This document shows positions 1-8,103 of a stretch of 37,495 nucleotides of DNA, in pieces. The notes beneath the pieces were generated by a model that ran no database searches, had not been told where the DNA came from, and worked only from the letters and a program-made list of their open reading frames with translations. The DNA is from Gaiellales bacterium. GTDB lineage: Bacteria > Actinomycetota > Thermoleophilia > Gaiellales > JAICJC01. The stretch covers positions 1-37,495 of the forward strand of contig DASWRM010000041.1 in NCBI GenBank assembly GCA_036403155.1. Reading direction: 5' to 3'. How positions within the stretch are numbered: the first letter of the stretch is position 1; each line of letters begins with the position of its first letter. A program made the position numbers and the translations under genes.

Positions 1-2
1 GG

Positions 3-128
3 ATGCTCGAGCTGCTCGAGCCCTGGCGGGGCCAGCGTCAGCGGGTCGTCCGCATCATCATCGCGAGCGGCTTCCGGAAGCCCCGCTTCGGCCCCCGGAT
101 GACGATCCAGGACCACCGCGGCCACTGA
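3..128 (+). CDS. C-terminal fragment, probable DNA-3-methyladenine glycosylase-like protein (5' cut by window)
   Basis: This open frame enters at the left edge and ends with TGA at 126-128, giving about 41 residues. The visible tail contains LEPWRGQR and, further on, RKPRFGPRM. From memory, this pattern of an aromatic/WR-G-R patch followed by PRFGPR resembles the C-terminal extension of actinobacterial HhH-GPD DNA glycosylases, which excise alkylated bases. None of the catalytic helix-hairpin-helix region lies in the window, so the assignment rests on the tail alone and is tentative. The gene converges on the FAD oxidase, with 48 bases between the two stop codons. Confidence 0.4.
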   Translation: MLELLEPWRGQRQRVVRIIIASGFRKPRFGPRMTIQDHRGH

Positions 129-176
129 CGGCGGCAGGGTGGACTGCTGCGAGGAGCTCGCCGGACGACGGCGGCG

Positions 177-1547
177 TCACGGCCCGTAGGCGAACATCCG
201 ATCGGGATCCCAGGCGGACCGCGTCGACGCGAGCCGGTTGAACGCGTCCCGCGGCCACGCGCTCGCGAACTGCTGGGTGGAGGCCACGTGCCCGAGGAAG
301 TTGATGTTCGTCTCCCGCGCGATCCACGGCAGGATGCCGGCGACGATGTAGTCGGACTTCTGCGGCATCGCCGTCTCGAAGAGCTCGGGGACGGGCACAC
401 CGATCATCACCAGGGTGAACGGGGCCTGGCGTCCGCCGATGGCGGTCCCGCCGTGCTGCTCCTCGCTCGCGGCGCCGCCGATGTGGCGGATCTCGATCGC
501 GATGAACGGCACGTCGGCCCGCGCGCCCGCGCGCGCCAGGAACTCGGTGACGAAATCCTGATCGATGTCCTCGAGCTGCATGCCGCGGTCCCACGCCGGG
601 CCGGGCTGGTCGGCGTCGTTGTGGATCGAGCCGATCGCGGAGGTCGGCATCTCTCCGACGAGGTCGAGGAAGGTGGGGGCCGCGGCGCGGATCGGAGCCA
701 GGATGCGCTCGCCCTCGTCGTCGTCGCCCACGAACGCGAACCGCAGATGGAGCACGAACTTGCCCCGCAGCGCCTCCGGGACCTCGTCGATCGGCGGGAA
801 CCGCACGAGAGCGACGGACGAGGTGACCGTGTCCGGCACGGTGTGCACCCAGTCCACCCAGGCACGCATGGCGTCCTCGATGTGGGCGGTGTCGAAGAAG
901 AGCCCGCCGCCGTAGACATGGGTGAGGGGAACGAGCTCCAGGTCCATCTCGACCACGATGCCGAGGCCGCCCTTGCCGCCGCGGAGCGCCCAGAACAGGT
1001 CCTCGTTCTCGTCGGCGCTCGCCGCGACCACCCGGCCGTCGGCGGTGACGACGGTGAACCCGCGCACCCAGTCGGCGGTGAAGCCGTAGGTGCGGGAGAG
1101 CGGGCCGAGCCCGCCGCCGAGGGTGTAGCCGACGGCGCCCACATTGGTCGAGGAGCCGGTGATCGGTGCCAGGCCGTAGCGGGCCGCCGCTTCGACGACC
1201 TCGCCCCACCGGGTGCCGGCGCCGATGGACGCGATTCGGCTGTCCCGGTCGATGCTCACGCCGCTCATCCGCCCGGTGGTGATGAGCAGACCGGTCGTGA
1301 TGGGGGCGAAGGCCCCGTGCCCGGTGGCCTGCACGAAGACGGGCAGGCCGTGGTTTCCCGCGAACCGGACCGCCTCGACGATGTCCGCGGTGGTGCGTGC
1401 GCCGACGACGATGTCGGGATCGTGGACGATCGCGGTGTTGAAGCAGGCGGCTTCCTGGGCGAGCCCCTCGTCGTCCCGAGCGAAGACCTCGCCGGACACG
1501 GCGTCGCGCAATTCGGCGACGTCTTCCGACGTGATCAGGGGCGCCAT
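177..1547 (-). CDS. FAD-binding oxidoreductase, berberine-bridge-enzyme-like (PCMH-type FAD domain)
   Basis: A 456-residue flavoprotein of the vanillyl-alcohol-oxidase/PCMH superfamily. Residues 40-210 form the FAD-binding domain: the ATGHG motif places His77 where family members carry an 8-alpha-histidyl FAD link, and GGGLG with SRTYG (about 144-155) matches the pyrophosphate-binding loop. The C-terminus (RLASTRSAWDPDRMF) is a typical BBE domain. The position that holds the second covalent Cys in bicovalent enzymes appears to be Ser133 (GSSTN), so at most single covalent attachment is expected. The ATG at 1547 is chosen because family homology begins there and TATTCT lies 6 bases upstream, consistent with a leaderless transcript. 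No signal peptide is visible. The substrate is unknown; relatives oxidise sugars, alkaloids or polyketides. It lies 104 bases downstream of the nucleoside hydrolase and appears to have its own promoter. Confidence 0.85.
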   Translation of the reverse strand: MAPLITSEDVAELRDAVSGEVFARDDEGLAQEAACFNTAIVHDPDIVVGARTTADIVEAVRFAGNHGLPVFVQATGHGAFAPITTGLLITTGRMSGVSIDRDSRIASIGAGTRWGEVVEAAARYGLAPITGSSTNVGAVGYTLGGGLGPLSRTYGFTADWVRGFTVVTADGRVVAASADENEDLFWALRGGKGGLGIVVEMDLELVPLTHVYGGGLFFDTAHIEDAMRAWVDWVHTVPDTVTSSVALVRFPPIDEVPEALRGKFVLHLRFAFVGDDDEGERILAPIRAAAPTFLDLVGEMPTSAIGSIHNDADQPGPAWDRGMQLEDIDQDFVTEFLARAGARADVPFIAIEIRHIGGAASEEQHGGTAIGGRQAPFTLVMIGVPVPELFETAMPQKSDYIVAGILPWIARETNINFLGHVASTQQFASAWPRDAFNRLASTRSAWDPDRMFAYGP

Positions 1548-1559
1548 ATCGTGAGAATA
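1548..1559 (-). promoter_or_regulatory. Leaderless-type -10 element of the FAD oxidase
   Basis: On the minus strand TATTCT (1559-1554) is followed by six bases and then the ATG at 1547. No Shine-Dalgarno sequence fits upstream. A TANNNT box 6-7 bases before a start codon is the signature of leaderless transcripts in actinobacteria and Deinococcus. Confidence 0.5.
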
Positions 1560-1651
1560 CTGGGTAGACCGAGCCGTCGTACCCCATTCTGGGGGGTGTT
1601 TCCGCGCCTGTCGCCGCCAGTCCCGCGCTCGCTGCACCCCGTCGGCGGAGC

Positions 1652-2617
1652 TCAGAGCTGAGACATCCTCTCCACGAAGTAGGCCGTGAACCCCGGCACG
1701 TCGACGCCGACCGCGATCCGGCAGTTGGCCGCCGGCGGGGAATCGGACGTGAGCAGGTCCGCCACCATGACCCCGCGAGCGATGCTCGGTCCGGTCACGA
1801 CGTCGACGGCGGCATCGCGCCAAGTGAGGAGGTCGGGACGCGGAACGGCGGCCAGCGCGAGGGGATCGTGCATGGCGCAGGAGTCCGCTGAGCTCGGGTC
1901 GCCCGGGTTCGTCGCATGCATGTGGTCGATCCAGGCGAGCGTGTACTCACCGGCGAACCGGGCGAACGAGCCTTCGGCCTCGGCCATGCGGCGCCCGTCC
2001 TCGCGACTCATCCGCACCTGGAGCGTGACGTCGAGGCCCACGAGGCGCAGTGGCGCCCCGGAGCGCAGCACGGCGGATGCGGCTTCCGGATCCACCCAGA
2101 TGTTGAACTCGGCGGCCGGCGTGACGTTGCCCAGGCCGATCGCGCCGCCCATGAAGACGATCCGCCCGAGCGCGGCGGCGGCGTCCGGGTGCCGGGCGAC
2201 GAACAGTGCGACGTTGGTGAGCGGGCCGGTGGCCACGAGGGTGACCGGGCGCCGCTCACCGAGTGCCAGCTCGGCGATCAGGTCGATCGCGTGGGCGGCC
2301 ACCGGCTCGCGGCCGGCAGGTGCCAGGTCGGGCCCGTCGATGCCGGTCGGGCCGTGGACGTCGCCCGGCGTGAAGGGATCCTGGACGAGCGGCCGGGCGG
2401 CACCCGCGGCGACGGGGATGTCGCTGCGTCCGAGGTGGTCGAGCACGCGGATCGCGTTCGCGCGCGTGTGGTGCAGGGGCGCGTTCCCCGAGACCGCCGT
2501 CACGGCGATCAGGTCGACCTCGGGGCTGCCGAGCGCCAGCATGATCGCGATGGCATCGTCGTGGCCGGGGTCGCAGTCGAGGATGATCGGTATCGCCACG
2601 GCGGTGGGTCCTATCAC
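1652..2617 (-). CDS. Inosine/uridine-preferring nucleoside hydrolase
   Basis: A 321-residue member of the IunH/RihABC family, which cleaves the N-glycosidic bond of ribonucleosides to give base and ribose. The hallmark calcium-binding motif DCDPGHDD lies at residues 14-21, and the distal half keeps the expected conserved Asp and Asn/His positions (for example FNIWVDPEAA and DPLA). Its length is normal for the family and there is no signal peptide, so it acts in the cytoplasm. The ATG at 2617 overlaps the ribokinase stop codon as ATGA (2614-2617), implying translational coupling; the conserved part begins about ten residues in, so a slightly later start is possible. Ribokinase directly upstream would phosphorylate the released ribose. 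The exact base preference cannot be read from sequence. Confidence 0.92.
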   Translation of the reverse strand: MIGPTAVAIPIILDCDPGHDDAIAIMLALGSPEVDLIAVTAVSGNAPLHHTRANAIRVLDHLGRSDIPVAAGAARPLVQDPFTPGDVHGPTGIDGPDLAPAGREPVAAHAIDLIAELALGERRPVTLVATGPLTNVALFVARHPDAAAALGRIVFMGGAIGLGNVTPAAEFNIWVDPEAASAVLRSGAPLRLVGLDVTLQVRMSREDGRRMAEAEGSFARFAGEYTLAWIDHMHATNPGDPSSADSCAMHDPLALAAVPRPDLLTWRDAAVDVVTGPSIARGVMVADLLTSDSPPAANCRIAVGVDVPGFTAYFVERMSQL

Positions 2618-3450
2618 CCGCCGGCCAGCCGGCGGTCCACCTCCGCGCGGCGAGGCATGGCCGGCTGGCAGCCCTCGCGCTCGACCGCCAGCGACGCGGT
2701 CGCCATACCCAGACGCAGTGCGCCGTCCAGCGGCAGCCCCTCCGCAAGGCCTGCCGCAAGGGCCCCGACGAGCGCGTCCCCCGCGCCGGTCGTGTCCACG
2801 ACGGCGGCCGGGAAGGCCGGGAGGATGGGGCCGTCGGGAAGCACCCGTGTGCCGGCCGCGCCCAGCGTGAGCACCGTGGTCGGCGCGCGGTGCTCGCCGA
2901 GCGCGTCCAGCTCGGTCTCGTTGACGATGGCGATGTCGAACCGGGCAACGAGGTCGCCGGGGAGGTTGCCGGCCGGCGCTGGATTCACGATCGCGGTCGC
3001 GCCCGTCGCGCGGGCCGCCGCGAGGACGGCTTCGGCGGCAGCGGGGGGAATCTCGGCCTGGGTGACCCAGACCGTCACGTCGCCGTCGGCGGCCGGTCCG
3101 TCGACACGCCGGTTCGCCCCGGGCAGCACGACGATCTGGTTCTCGCCTCCGCGCTCGACCAGGATCAGCGCCACCCCGGTCGGGTCGTCCACCCGCACGA
3201 CGCCGGACAGGTCGATCCCGTCCTGCGTCAGCGCCTCGATCAGGCGGTCGCCGAACCCGTCGCGTCCGCAGGCTGCGTGGAACGCGACGTCGGCTCCCGC
3301 GCGGGCGGCCGCCACCGCCTGGTTGGCACCCTTGCCGCCCGGCGCGTAGAGCAGACGGTCGCCGGTCAGCGTCTCACCGGGCCGCGGCAGTCGCTCGACA
3401 TACCCGAACACGTCCATGTTCATCGAGCCGCAGACGCCGACCTTCCCCAT
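2614..3450 (-). CDS. rbsK: Ribokinase (PfkB family)
   Basis: A 278-residue carbohydrate kinase, predicted to convert ribose and ATP to ribose 5-phosphate. PfkB signature 1 (GGKGANQA, residues 38-45) and signature 2 (DTTGAGDA, near residue 225, with the catalytic Asp of GAGD) are both intact. The N-terminal GSMNMDV strand is typical of ribokinases, as is VVLPGANRR, which resembles the sugar/ATP lid region. It starts at the ATG at 3450, 11 bases after the xylulokinase stop, and its stop overlaps the start of the nucleoside hydrolase. The trio xylulokinase-ribokinase-nucleoside hydrolase therefore looks like one pentose and nucleoside salvage operon. It is slightly shorter than E. coli RbsK but complete. 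Confidence 0.92.
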   Translation of the reverse strand: MGKVGVCGSMNMDVFGYVERLPRPGETLTGDRLLYAPGGKGANQAVAAARAGADVAFHAACGRDGFGDRLIEALTQDGIDLSGVVRVDDPTGVALILVERGGENQIVVLPGANRRVDGPAADGDVTVWVTQAEIPPAAAEAVLAAARATGATAIVNPAPAGNLPGDLVARFDIAIVNETELDALGEHRAPTTVLTLGAAGTRVLPDGPILPAFPAAVVDTTGAGDALVGALAAGLAEGLPLDGALRLGMATASLAVEREGCQPAMPRRAEVDRRLAGG

Positions 3451-3461
3451 CGCAGCGCAGC

Positions 3462-4886
3462 CTACAGCGGCCGGACGGCGGGGTAGCCGCGGCGGAACCG
3501 TTCGTATCCGGCCGCATACGCGGCCGCCCACTCCGGATCGGGGTCGACGCGGTCCGCGACCCGGACGCATCGAGCGACGGCGTCGTCCAGGTCGTCGAAC
3601 ACGCCCGCTGCGACGCCGCCGAGCAGCGCCGCGCCGTACGCAGACCCCTCCTCGGTCACCGTCCGCTCGAGCGGCATGCCGAGCACCGAGGCGGTGACGC
3701 GCCGCCAGAGCGAGCTGCCCGCGCCGCCGCCCGACAGGCGGCCGGCGGCGGGCCGGTCGCCGAGCTCGGCGAGCAGCTCGACCGAATCGCGGAGACCGTA
3801 GGCGACCCCCTCCATCACGGCTCGCGCGATGGCGCCGCGGTCGTGCTCGAGGCCCAGGCCGATCAGCGCGGCCCGGGCGTCCGGATCGTTGTGCGGCGTG
3901 CGCTCGCCGGACAGGTAGGGGAGAAAGAGCAGGCCACCGCTGCCGGGCGGCCATTCGGCGGCCTCGTCGTCCAGCGCACCGTGCGGCAGACCGCCGGCCA
4001 CCGACTCGCGGAACCACCGCAGCGAGGAGGCCGCGGCCAGCATCACCCCCATCGCATGCCAGCCCCCGGGCCGGGCGTGGCAGAACGTGTGCAGCCGGGC
4101 CGCGGGGTCGTACCGGTACCCGTCGAGTGCCGTGAAGACGACGCCGGACGTCCCCAGCACCACCGAGGCCGGCCCCGGGCGGACGATGCCGAGGCCGGCC
4201 GCCGCCGCGGCCTGGTCGCCGGCGCCGGCGGCGACCACCGCCGCGTCGCGCCGTCCCGCCGGCTCGGTGGACTCGTGAACAGGCGGCAGCCAGCCGGGCG
4301 GGATCTCGAGCGCCTCGAGCACCTCCTCGCTCCAGCGGCGCCGCGCGACATCGAAGAGGAGCGTCCCGGACGCGTCGCTGACATCGGTCGCCAGCTCGCC
4401 GGTCAGCCGGAAGCGCACGTAGTCCTTCGGCAGCATGACGTGACGGATGCGAGCCCAGACGTCCGGCTCGTGCGCGCGCACCCACAGCAGCTTCGGAGCC
4501 GTGAAGCCGGTCGCGGCGCGGTTGCCGGTCAGCTCGATCAGCCGCTCTCGTCCGATCCGCCGCTCGATCTCGGCGCACTCGGCGCCGGTGCGCCCGTCGT
4601 TCCAGAGCAGCGCGGGGCGAAGCGGACGCATGGCCGCATCGAGGAGCACCATCCCGTGCATCTGGCCGGACACGCCTATGCCGGCGACGTCGGGGCCGCC
4701 GAGCTCGCCCAGCGCGCGCTCCGCGGCGTGCCACCAGTCGTCGGGATCCTGCTCGGTCCAGCCGGGCTGCGGCATCGCCAGCTCGTAGCCGACCGACGCC
4801 TGTTCCGTGACCGCGCCCTGCTCGGGAGAGACGGCGACGGCCTTGAGGCCCGAAGTTCCGACGTCGAGGCCGATCAGGCGCGTCAT
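3462..4886 (-). CDS. xylB: Xylulokinase (FGGY family)
   Basis: A 474-residue FGGY-family kinase predicted to phosphorylate D-xylulose to xylulose 5-phosphate. The N-terminal ATPase-fold strand LIGLDVGTSGLKA (residues 4-16), the xylulokinase-typical GVSGQMHGMV (near 74-83), LLWNDGRT and the C-terminal SGGGAGSSLWRRV adenosine-binding region are all present. Length is within the normal range. The ATG at 4886 heads the operon xylB-rbsK-nucleoside hydrolase. Only 18 bases separate it from the divergent manA, and TAGCCT lies 6 bases before the ATG with no room for a normal leader. No xylose isomerase is in the window; the FGGY family also includes ribulo- and gluconate kinases, but the GQMHG motif favours xylulose. 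Confidence 0.9.
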   Translation of the reverse strand: MTRLIGLDVGTSGLKAVAVSPEQGAVTEQASVGYELAMPQPGWTEQDPDDWWHAAERALGELGGPDVAGIGVSGQMHGMVLLDAAMRPLRPALLWNDGRTGAECAEIERRIGRERLIELTGNRAATGFTAPKLLWVRAHEPDVWARIRHVMLPKDYVRFRLTGELATDVSDASGTLLFDVARRRWSEEVLEALEIPPGWLPPVHESTEPAGRRDAAVVAAGAGDQAAAAAGLGIVRPGPASVVLGTSGVVFTALDGYRYDPAARLHTFCHARPGGWHAMGVMLAAASSLRWFRESVAGGLPHGALDDEAAEWPPGSGGLLFLPYLSGERTPHNDPDARAALIGLGLEHDRGAIARAVMEGVAYGLRDSVELLAELGDRPAAGRLSGGGAGSSLWRRVTASVLGMPLERTVTEEGSAYGAALLGGVAAGVFDDLDDAVARCVRVADRVDPDPEWAAAYAAGYERFRRGYPAVRPL

Positions 4887-4904
4887 GCGAGTAGGCTACC
4901 GGCC
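4887..4904. promoter_or_regulatory. Divergent leaderless promoter core shared by xylB and manA
   Basis: The whole gap is 18 bases. The heptamer TAGGCTA (4892-4898) reads TAGGCT on plus, 7 bases before the GTG of manA at 4905, and TAGCCT on minus, 6 bases before the ATG of xylB at 4886. Both fit TANNNT at leaderless spacing, so one -10 element may serve both directions, with any upstream contacts inside the opposite gene. Confidence 0.55.
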
Positions 4905-5831
4905 GTGCGAGCCGAGCCGCTGCCGCAGACGCGTGTCTACCGGTTCTACCAGGGCGGTGCACTGCTGGAGCAGTTCCGGGGTGGCGGCGGGGACGACAGC
5001 GACCACCCCGAGGACTGGGTCGGATCCGTCACGGAGGCGCGCAATCCGGGCCGGGAGGTGCCGGACGAGGGGCTCACCCGGCTCGAGGATGGCCGCCTGC
5101 TCCGCGACGCGATCGCCGCCGACCCGGCGTCGTGGCTGGGCGACGGGGCGCAGGGAACGGGCGTGCTGATCAAGCTGCTCGACGCCGCGGAGCGGCTGCC
5201 GGTGCACGCACACCCCGGGCGCGAGTTCGCGCGGCAGCACCTGGCGTCGGAGTTCGGCAAGACCGAGGCCTGGATCGTCCTCGCCACCCGGTCGGACACG
5301 GCCGAGGTGTGGATCGGTCAGCGCGAGGCGGTCGACCGGTCGACGTACCGGGAGTGGATCGACCGGCAGGACACCGATGCGCTGCTGCACTCGCTCAACC
5401 GCGTGCCGGTCGCCGCCGGCGACGTCATCTACGTGCCGGCCGGAGTCCCGCACGCCATCGGAGCGGGCGTGCTGCTCGCCGAGTTGCAGGAGCCGACCGA
5501 CTTCTCGATCGTGTGCGAATGGACCGGCTACCCGATCGAGCCGGCGGACAGCCATCTCGGGCTGGGGTGGGACGTCGCGATCGAGGCGCTCGACCTCCGC
5601 CCGCACACGCCGGTGCGGACCCTGCCCGACGAGGCGCGGAGCTTCTTCTGGGCAGACGAACGCCCAGAGCCGGCCGGACGGTTCGCGGTGTGGATGGTGC
5701 TGGAGGGCTCCGGCACCATCGACGGCCGGACGGCGCTGGCGGGCGACTGCTTTGCGATTCCGGCCGCGCTGGAGGCGGTCGAGGTCTCGGTGGGTCTGCG
5801 GGTCCTGCGCTGCATGGGCCCGGGGGACTGA
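4905..5831 (+). CDS. manA: Mannose-6-phosphate isomerase, class I
   Basis: A 308-residue class I phosphomannose isomerase of the short Bacillus type, interconverting mannose 6-phosphate and fructose 6-phosphate. The zinc site is visible as LPVHAHPGREF (two His) followed by FGKTEAW, whose Glu is a ligand. The second cupin half has YVPAGVPHAIG and ELQEPTDFS, typical of the family. The start is set at the GTG at 4905 by homology (the QTRVYRFYQGG strand begins soon after) and by the TANNNT box 7 bases upstream; earlier in-frame codons would run into xylB. It may feed mannose-derived sugars into glycolysis or supply mannose 6-phosphate for glycan synthesis. It is divergent from the pentose kinase operon and convergent with the ABC ATPase gene. 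Confidence 0.92.
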   Translation: MRAEPLPQTRVYRFYQGGALLEQFRGGGGDDSDHPEDWVGSVTEARNPGREVPDEGLTRLEDGRLLRDAIAADPASWLGDGAQGTGVLIKLLDAAERLPVHAHPGREFARQHLASEFGKTEAWIVLATRSDTAEVWIGQREAVDRSTYREWIDRQDTDALLHSLNRVPVAAGDVIYVPAGVPHAIGAGVLLAELQEPTDFSIVCEWTGYPIEPADSHLGLGWDVAIEALDLRPHTPVRTLPDEARSFFWADERPEPAGRFAVWMVLEGSGTIDGRTALAGDCFAIPAALEAVEVSVGLRVLRCMGPGD

Positions 5832-5883
5832 GGTCGGCGGCGCAGGCCGTGGTGGGCCGGCCGGGTCAGCCCCGTCCGGGGCG

Positions 5884-5914
5884 GACCCGGGCCTCGGGTC
5901 TGGCCCTTTGGGCC
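5884..5914. terminator. Possible bidirectional terminator between convergent manA and ABC ATPase genes
   Basis: The 88-base convergent gap holds two adjacent hairpins: GACCCG/CGGGTC (5884-5889 with 5895-5900, loop of 5) and GGCCC-TTT-GGGCC (5902-5914). Neither is followed by a T-run, so termination is inferred only from position and stem strength. Confidence 0.3.
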
Positions 5915-5919
5915 TGCCT

Positions 5920-7119
5920 CTACCGGATCGCGTCCCCGCTCTCGGGATCGAAGAAGTGCATCCGCCGCGTGTCGACCTGGAGCTTGATCGGCTGGCCCAG
6001 CGCCGCTGACGTGCGCGGGTTCAGCCGGGCCACGAACGCGCTCGACTGCGACGCCGCCTCGTCCTCGATCTCGACCAGCAGGTCTGCGTCGGCCGCAAGA
6101 TCGCGCGTGTCGTCGGTGATCACCGGTGGCGCATCCACCCCGAAGTGCACGTAGACCTCCGAGCCCATCGCCTCCCGGTGGTCGACCACGACGGGAAGGT
6201 CCGAGCCCTCGATGCGGCGGCTGGCGTACTCGGGATCCTCGATGTCCTCCGGGCGGATGCCGAGAGCGACCCGCTTGCCGGCATACGCCTCCAGCGCGGG
6301 GCGCTCCTGGAAGACCTCGGCAGGCACGAGCAGTCGCATGCCGCCGAACTCGGCCCATGTCCCGCCGTCGGCCCGGCGCAGCTCTGCGTCCACCATGTTC
6401 ATGGCCGGTGAGCCGATGAAGCCCGCGACGAACAGGTTGGACGGCCGGTCGTACATCTGCTGAGGGGCGTCCACCTGCTGCAGGACGCCGCGGTTCATCA
6501 CCGCAACGCGGTCGCCCATCGTCATCGCCTCGGTCTGGTCGTGCGTGACGTAGATCATCGTCACGCCGAGGTCGCGCTGGATGCGCGAGATCTCCGTGCG
6601 CATCTGCACTCGCAGCTTGGCGTCGAGGTTCGACAGCGGCTCGTCCATCAGGAAGGCCTCCGGCTCGCGGACGATCGCGCGGCCCATGGCGACGCGCTGG
6701 CGCTGGCCGCCGGAGAGCGCCTTGGGCTTCTTCTTCAGCTGGTCTTCGAGTCCGAGCGTCTTGGCGGTCTCGCGCACGCGTCGGTCGATCTCCTTCTTCG
6801 CCACCTTCCGCAGCTTGAGGCCGAACGCCATGTTGTCGTAGCACGTCATGTGCGGGTACAGGGCGTAGTTCTGGAACACCATCGCGAGGTCCCGGTTCTT
6901 CGCCTCCACGTCGTTGATGACGCGCTCGCCGATCCGGATCTCGCCGCCGGTGATCTCCTCGAGGCCGGCCACCATGCGCAGCAGGGTGGTCTTCCCGCAC
7001 CCCGACGGCCCGACCAGCACCATCAGCGTGCCGTCATCGATCGTCAGGTCGACCGCCCGCACCGCCTCGGTGCCGTCGTCGTAGATCTTCGTCACCTCTT
7101 CGAACCCGATCTCAGCCAT
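5920..7119 (-). CDS. Sugar ABC transporter ATP-binding protein (MsmK/UgpC/MalK type)
   Basis: A 399-residue ATPase of the carbohydrate-uptake CUT1 family. Walker A GPSGCGKT (37-44), Q-loop [10 protein letters not shown], signature LSGGQRQR (135-142), Walker B FLMDEP (156-161) and the H-loop His193 are intact. The C-terminal part from about 240 is the TOBE/MalK regulatory domain. The ATG at 7119 has a purine-rich stretch (AAGGGA) at a workable Shine-Dalgarno distance. It is the last gene of the minus unit, 12 bases after the sugar isomerase. No permease lies beside it. The obvious partners are the two permeases at 12969-14877 in the divergent unit, although MsmK-type ATPases often energise several importers at once. 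Confidence 0.93.
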   Translation of the reverse strand: MAEIGFEEVTKIYDDGTEAVRAVDLTIDDGTLMVLVGPSGCGKTTLLRMVAGLEEITGGEIRIGERVINDVEAKNRDLAMVFQNYALYPHMTCYDNMAFGLKLRKVAKKEIDRRVRETAKTLGLEDQLKKKPKALSGGQRQRVAMGRAIVREPEAFLMDEPLSNLDAKLRVQMRTEISRIQRDLGVTMIYVTHDQTEAMTMGDRVAVMNRGVLQQVDAPQQMYDRPSNLFVAGFIGSPAMNMVDAELRRADGGTWAEFGGMRLLVPAEVFQERPALEAYAGKRVALGIRPEDIEDPEYASRRIEGSDLPVVVDHREAMGSEVYVHFGVDAPPVITDDTRDLAADADLLVEIEDEAASQSSAFVARLNPRTSAALGQPIKLQVDTRRMHFFDPESGDAIR

Positions 7120-7131
7120 CCCAATCCCTTC

Positions 7132-8103
7132 TCATGTCCACCATGTGCTGCTCGGAGCCGGCTCCTGGAACAGGATACCGGCCAGAAATCCCGCCGCCTT
7201 GGCCACGCCCTCGTCGACCGAGAGCAGCCCGTCCTCGTGCTCGATGCTGACGACGTGGTCGTAGCCCGTCGTGCGCAGCGCGCTGACGATGTCGCGCCAC
7301 GTCTTCTCGTCCTGTCCGTATCCGACCGTGCGGAATGTCCACGAGCGGTCCTGGTACCGGTCGTAGGGCTTGGTGTCAAGCACGCCGTTGCGCGCGATGT
7401 TCGCCCGGTCGAGATACGTGTCCTTCGCGTGGACGTGGAACAGCGCCGACGCCGCGCCCAGCTCGCGGATCGCCGTGACGGCGTCCGCGCCCTGCCAGAA
7501 CAGGTGGCTGGGGTCGAAGTTCGCGCCGATGCGCGGACCGGCCGCCGCGCGCAGGCGCAGCAGCGTCTCGTTGTTGTAGACCACGAACCCGGGATGCATC
7601 TCGAGCGCGATGTCCACTCCCAGCGAGTCGGCGTACGCGGCCTGCTCCGTCCAGTAGGGGATGACGCGCTCCTCCCACTGCCACCGCAGCACGTCGGCGA
7701 ACTCGCTCGGCCACGCGCATGTGACCCAGTTCGGCTGGCTCGCGCCGGGCCCGTCGCCCGGGCAGCCGGAGAACCCGTTCACCACGCCCACCTCGAGCAG
7801 CGATGCCAGGCGGGCGGTCTTGAGCCACGTCTCGTGGCTGCTCGCGGCGAAGGCCTCGTCCGGATGCAGCGGGTTGCCGTGCTGGCTGAGCGCGCTGATC
7901 ACCATGCCCCGCTGATCGAGCGAGCGGCGCAGCGCCCGCGCCTTCGACTGGTCGGCAAGCAGCTCGTCCGGATTGCAATGCGCGCTGCCGGGGTAGCCGC
8001 CCGTGCCGAGCTCCACGGCGGTGATGCCCATGCCGGCCAGGCGGTCGAGCAGCTGCTCCAGCGGAGTGCCGCTGTAGAGCACCGTGAACAGGCCGAGCCT
8101 CAC
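7132..8103 (-). CDS. Sugar phosphate isomerase/epimerase family protein (AP-endonuclease-2 TIM barrel)
   Basis: A 323-residue xylose-isomerase-like TIM barrel. Metal-ligand motifs in order are ALEMHPG (Glu), ANFDPSH (Asp and His), HVHAKDT (His) and the terminal SIEHED (Glu). The regions DTKPYDRY and FRTVGYG match a widespread sugar-catabolic subgroup that commonly sits next to Gfo/Idh/MocA dehydrogenases. The GTG at 8103 overlaps the stop of the upstream dehydrogenase (GTGA, 8100-8103), so the two are translationally coupled and probably act in one pathway, for example isomerising, epimerising or eliminating from an oxidised sugar. The exact reaction cannot be read from sequence. Confidence 0.88.
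   Translation of the reverse strand: MRLGLFTVLYSGTPLEQLLDRLAGMGITAVELGTGGYPGSAHCNPDELLADQSKARALRRSLDQRGMVISALSQHGNPLHPDEAFAASSHETWLKTARLASLLEVGVVNGFSGCPGDGPGASQPNWVTCAWPSEFADVLRWQWEERVIPYWTEQAAYADSLGVDIALEMHPGFVVYNNETLLRLRAAAGPRIGANFDPSHLFWQGADAVTAIRELGAASALFHVHAKDTYLDRANIARNGVLDTKPYDRYQDRSWTFRTVGYGQDEKTWRDIVSALRTTGYDHVVSIEHEDGLLSVDEGVAKAAGFLAGILFQEPAPSSTWWT

Noticed and set aside
288-1661. Plus-strand 457-residue open frame opposite the FAD oxidase
   Set aside because: It mirrors a clearly homologous gene, is rich in Arg/Asp/His/Gly without domain motifs, and is explained by high G+C third-position bias.
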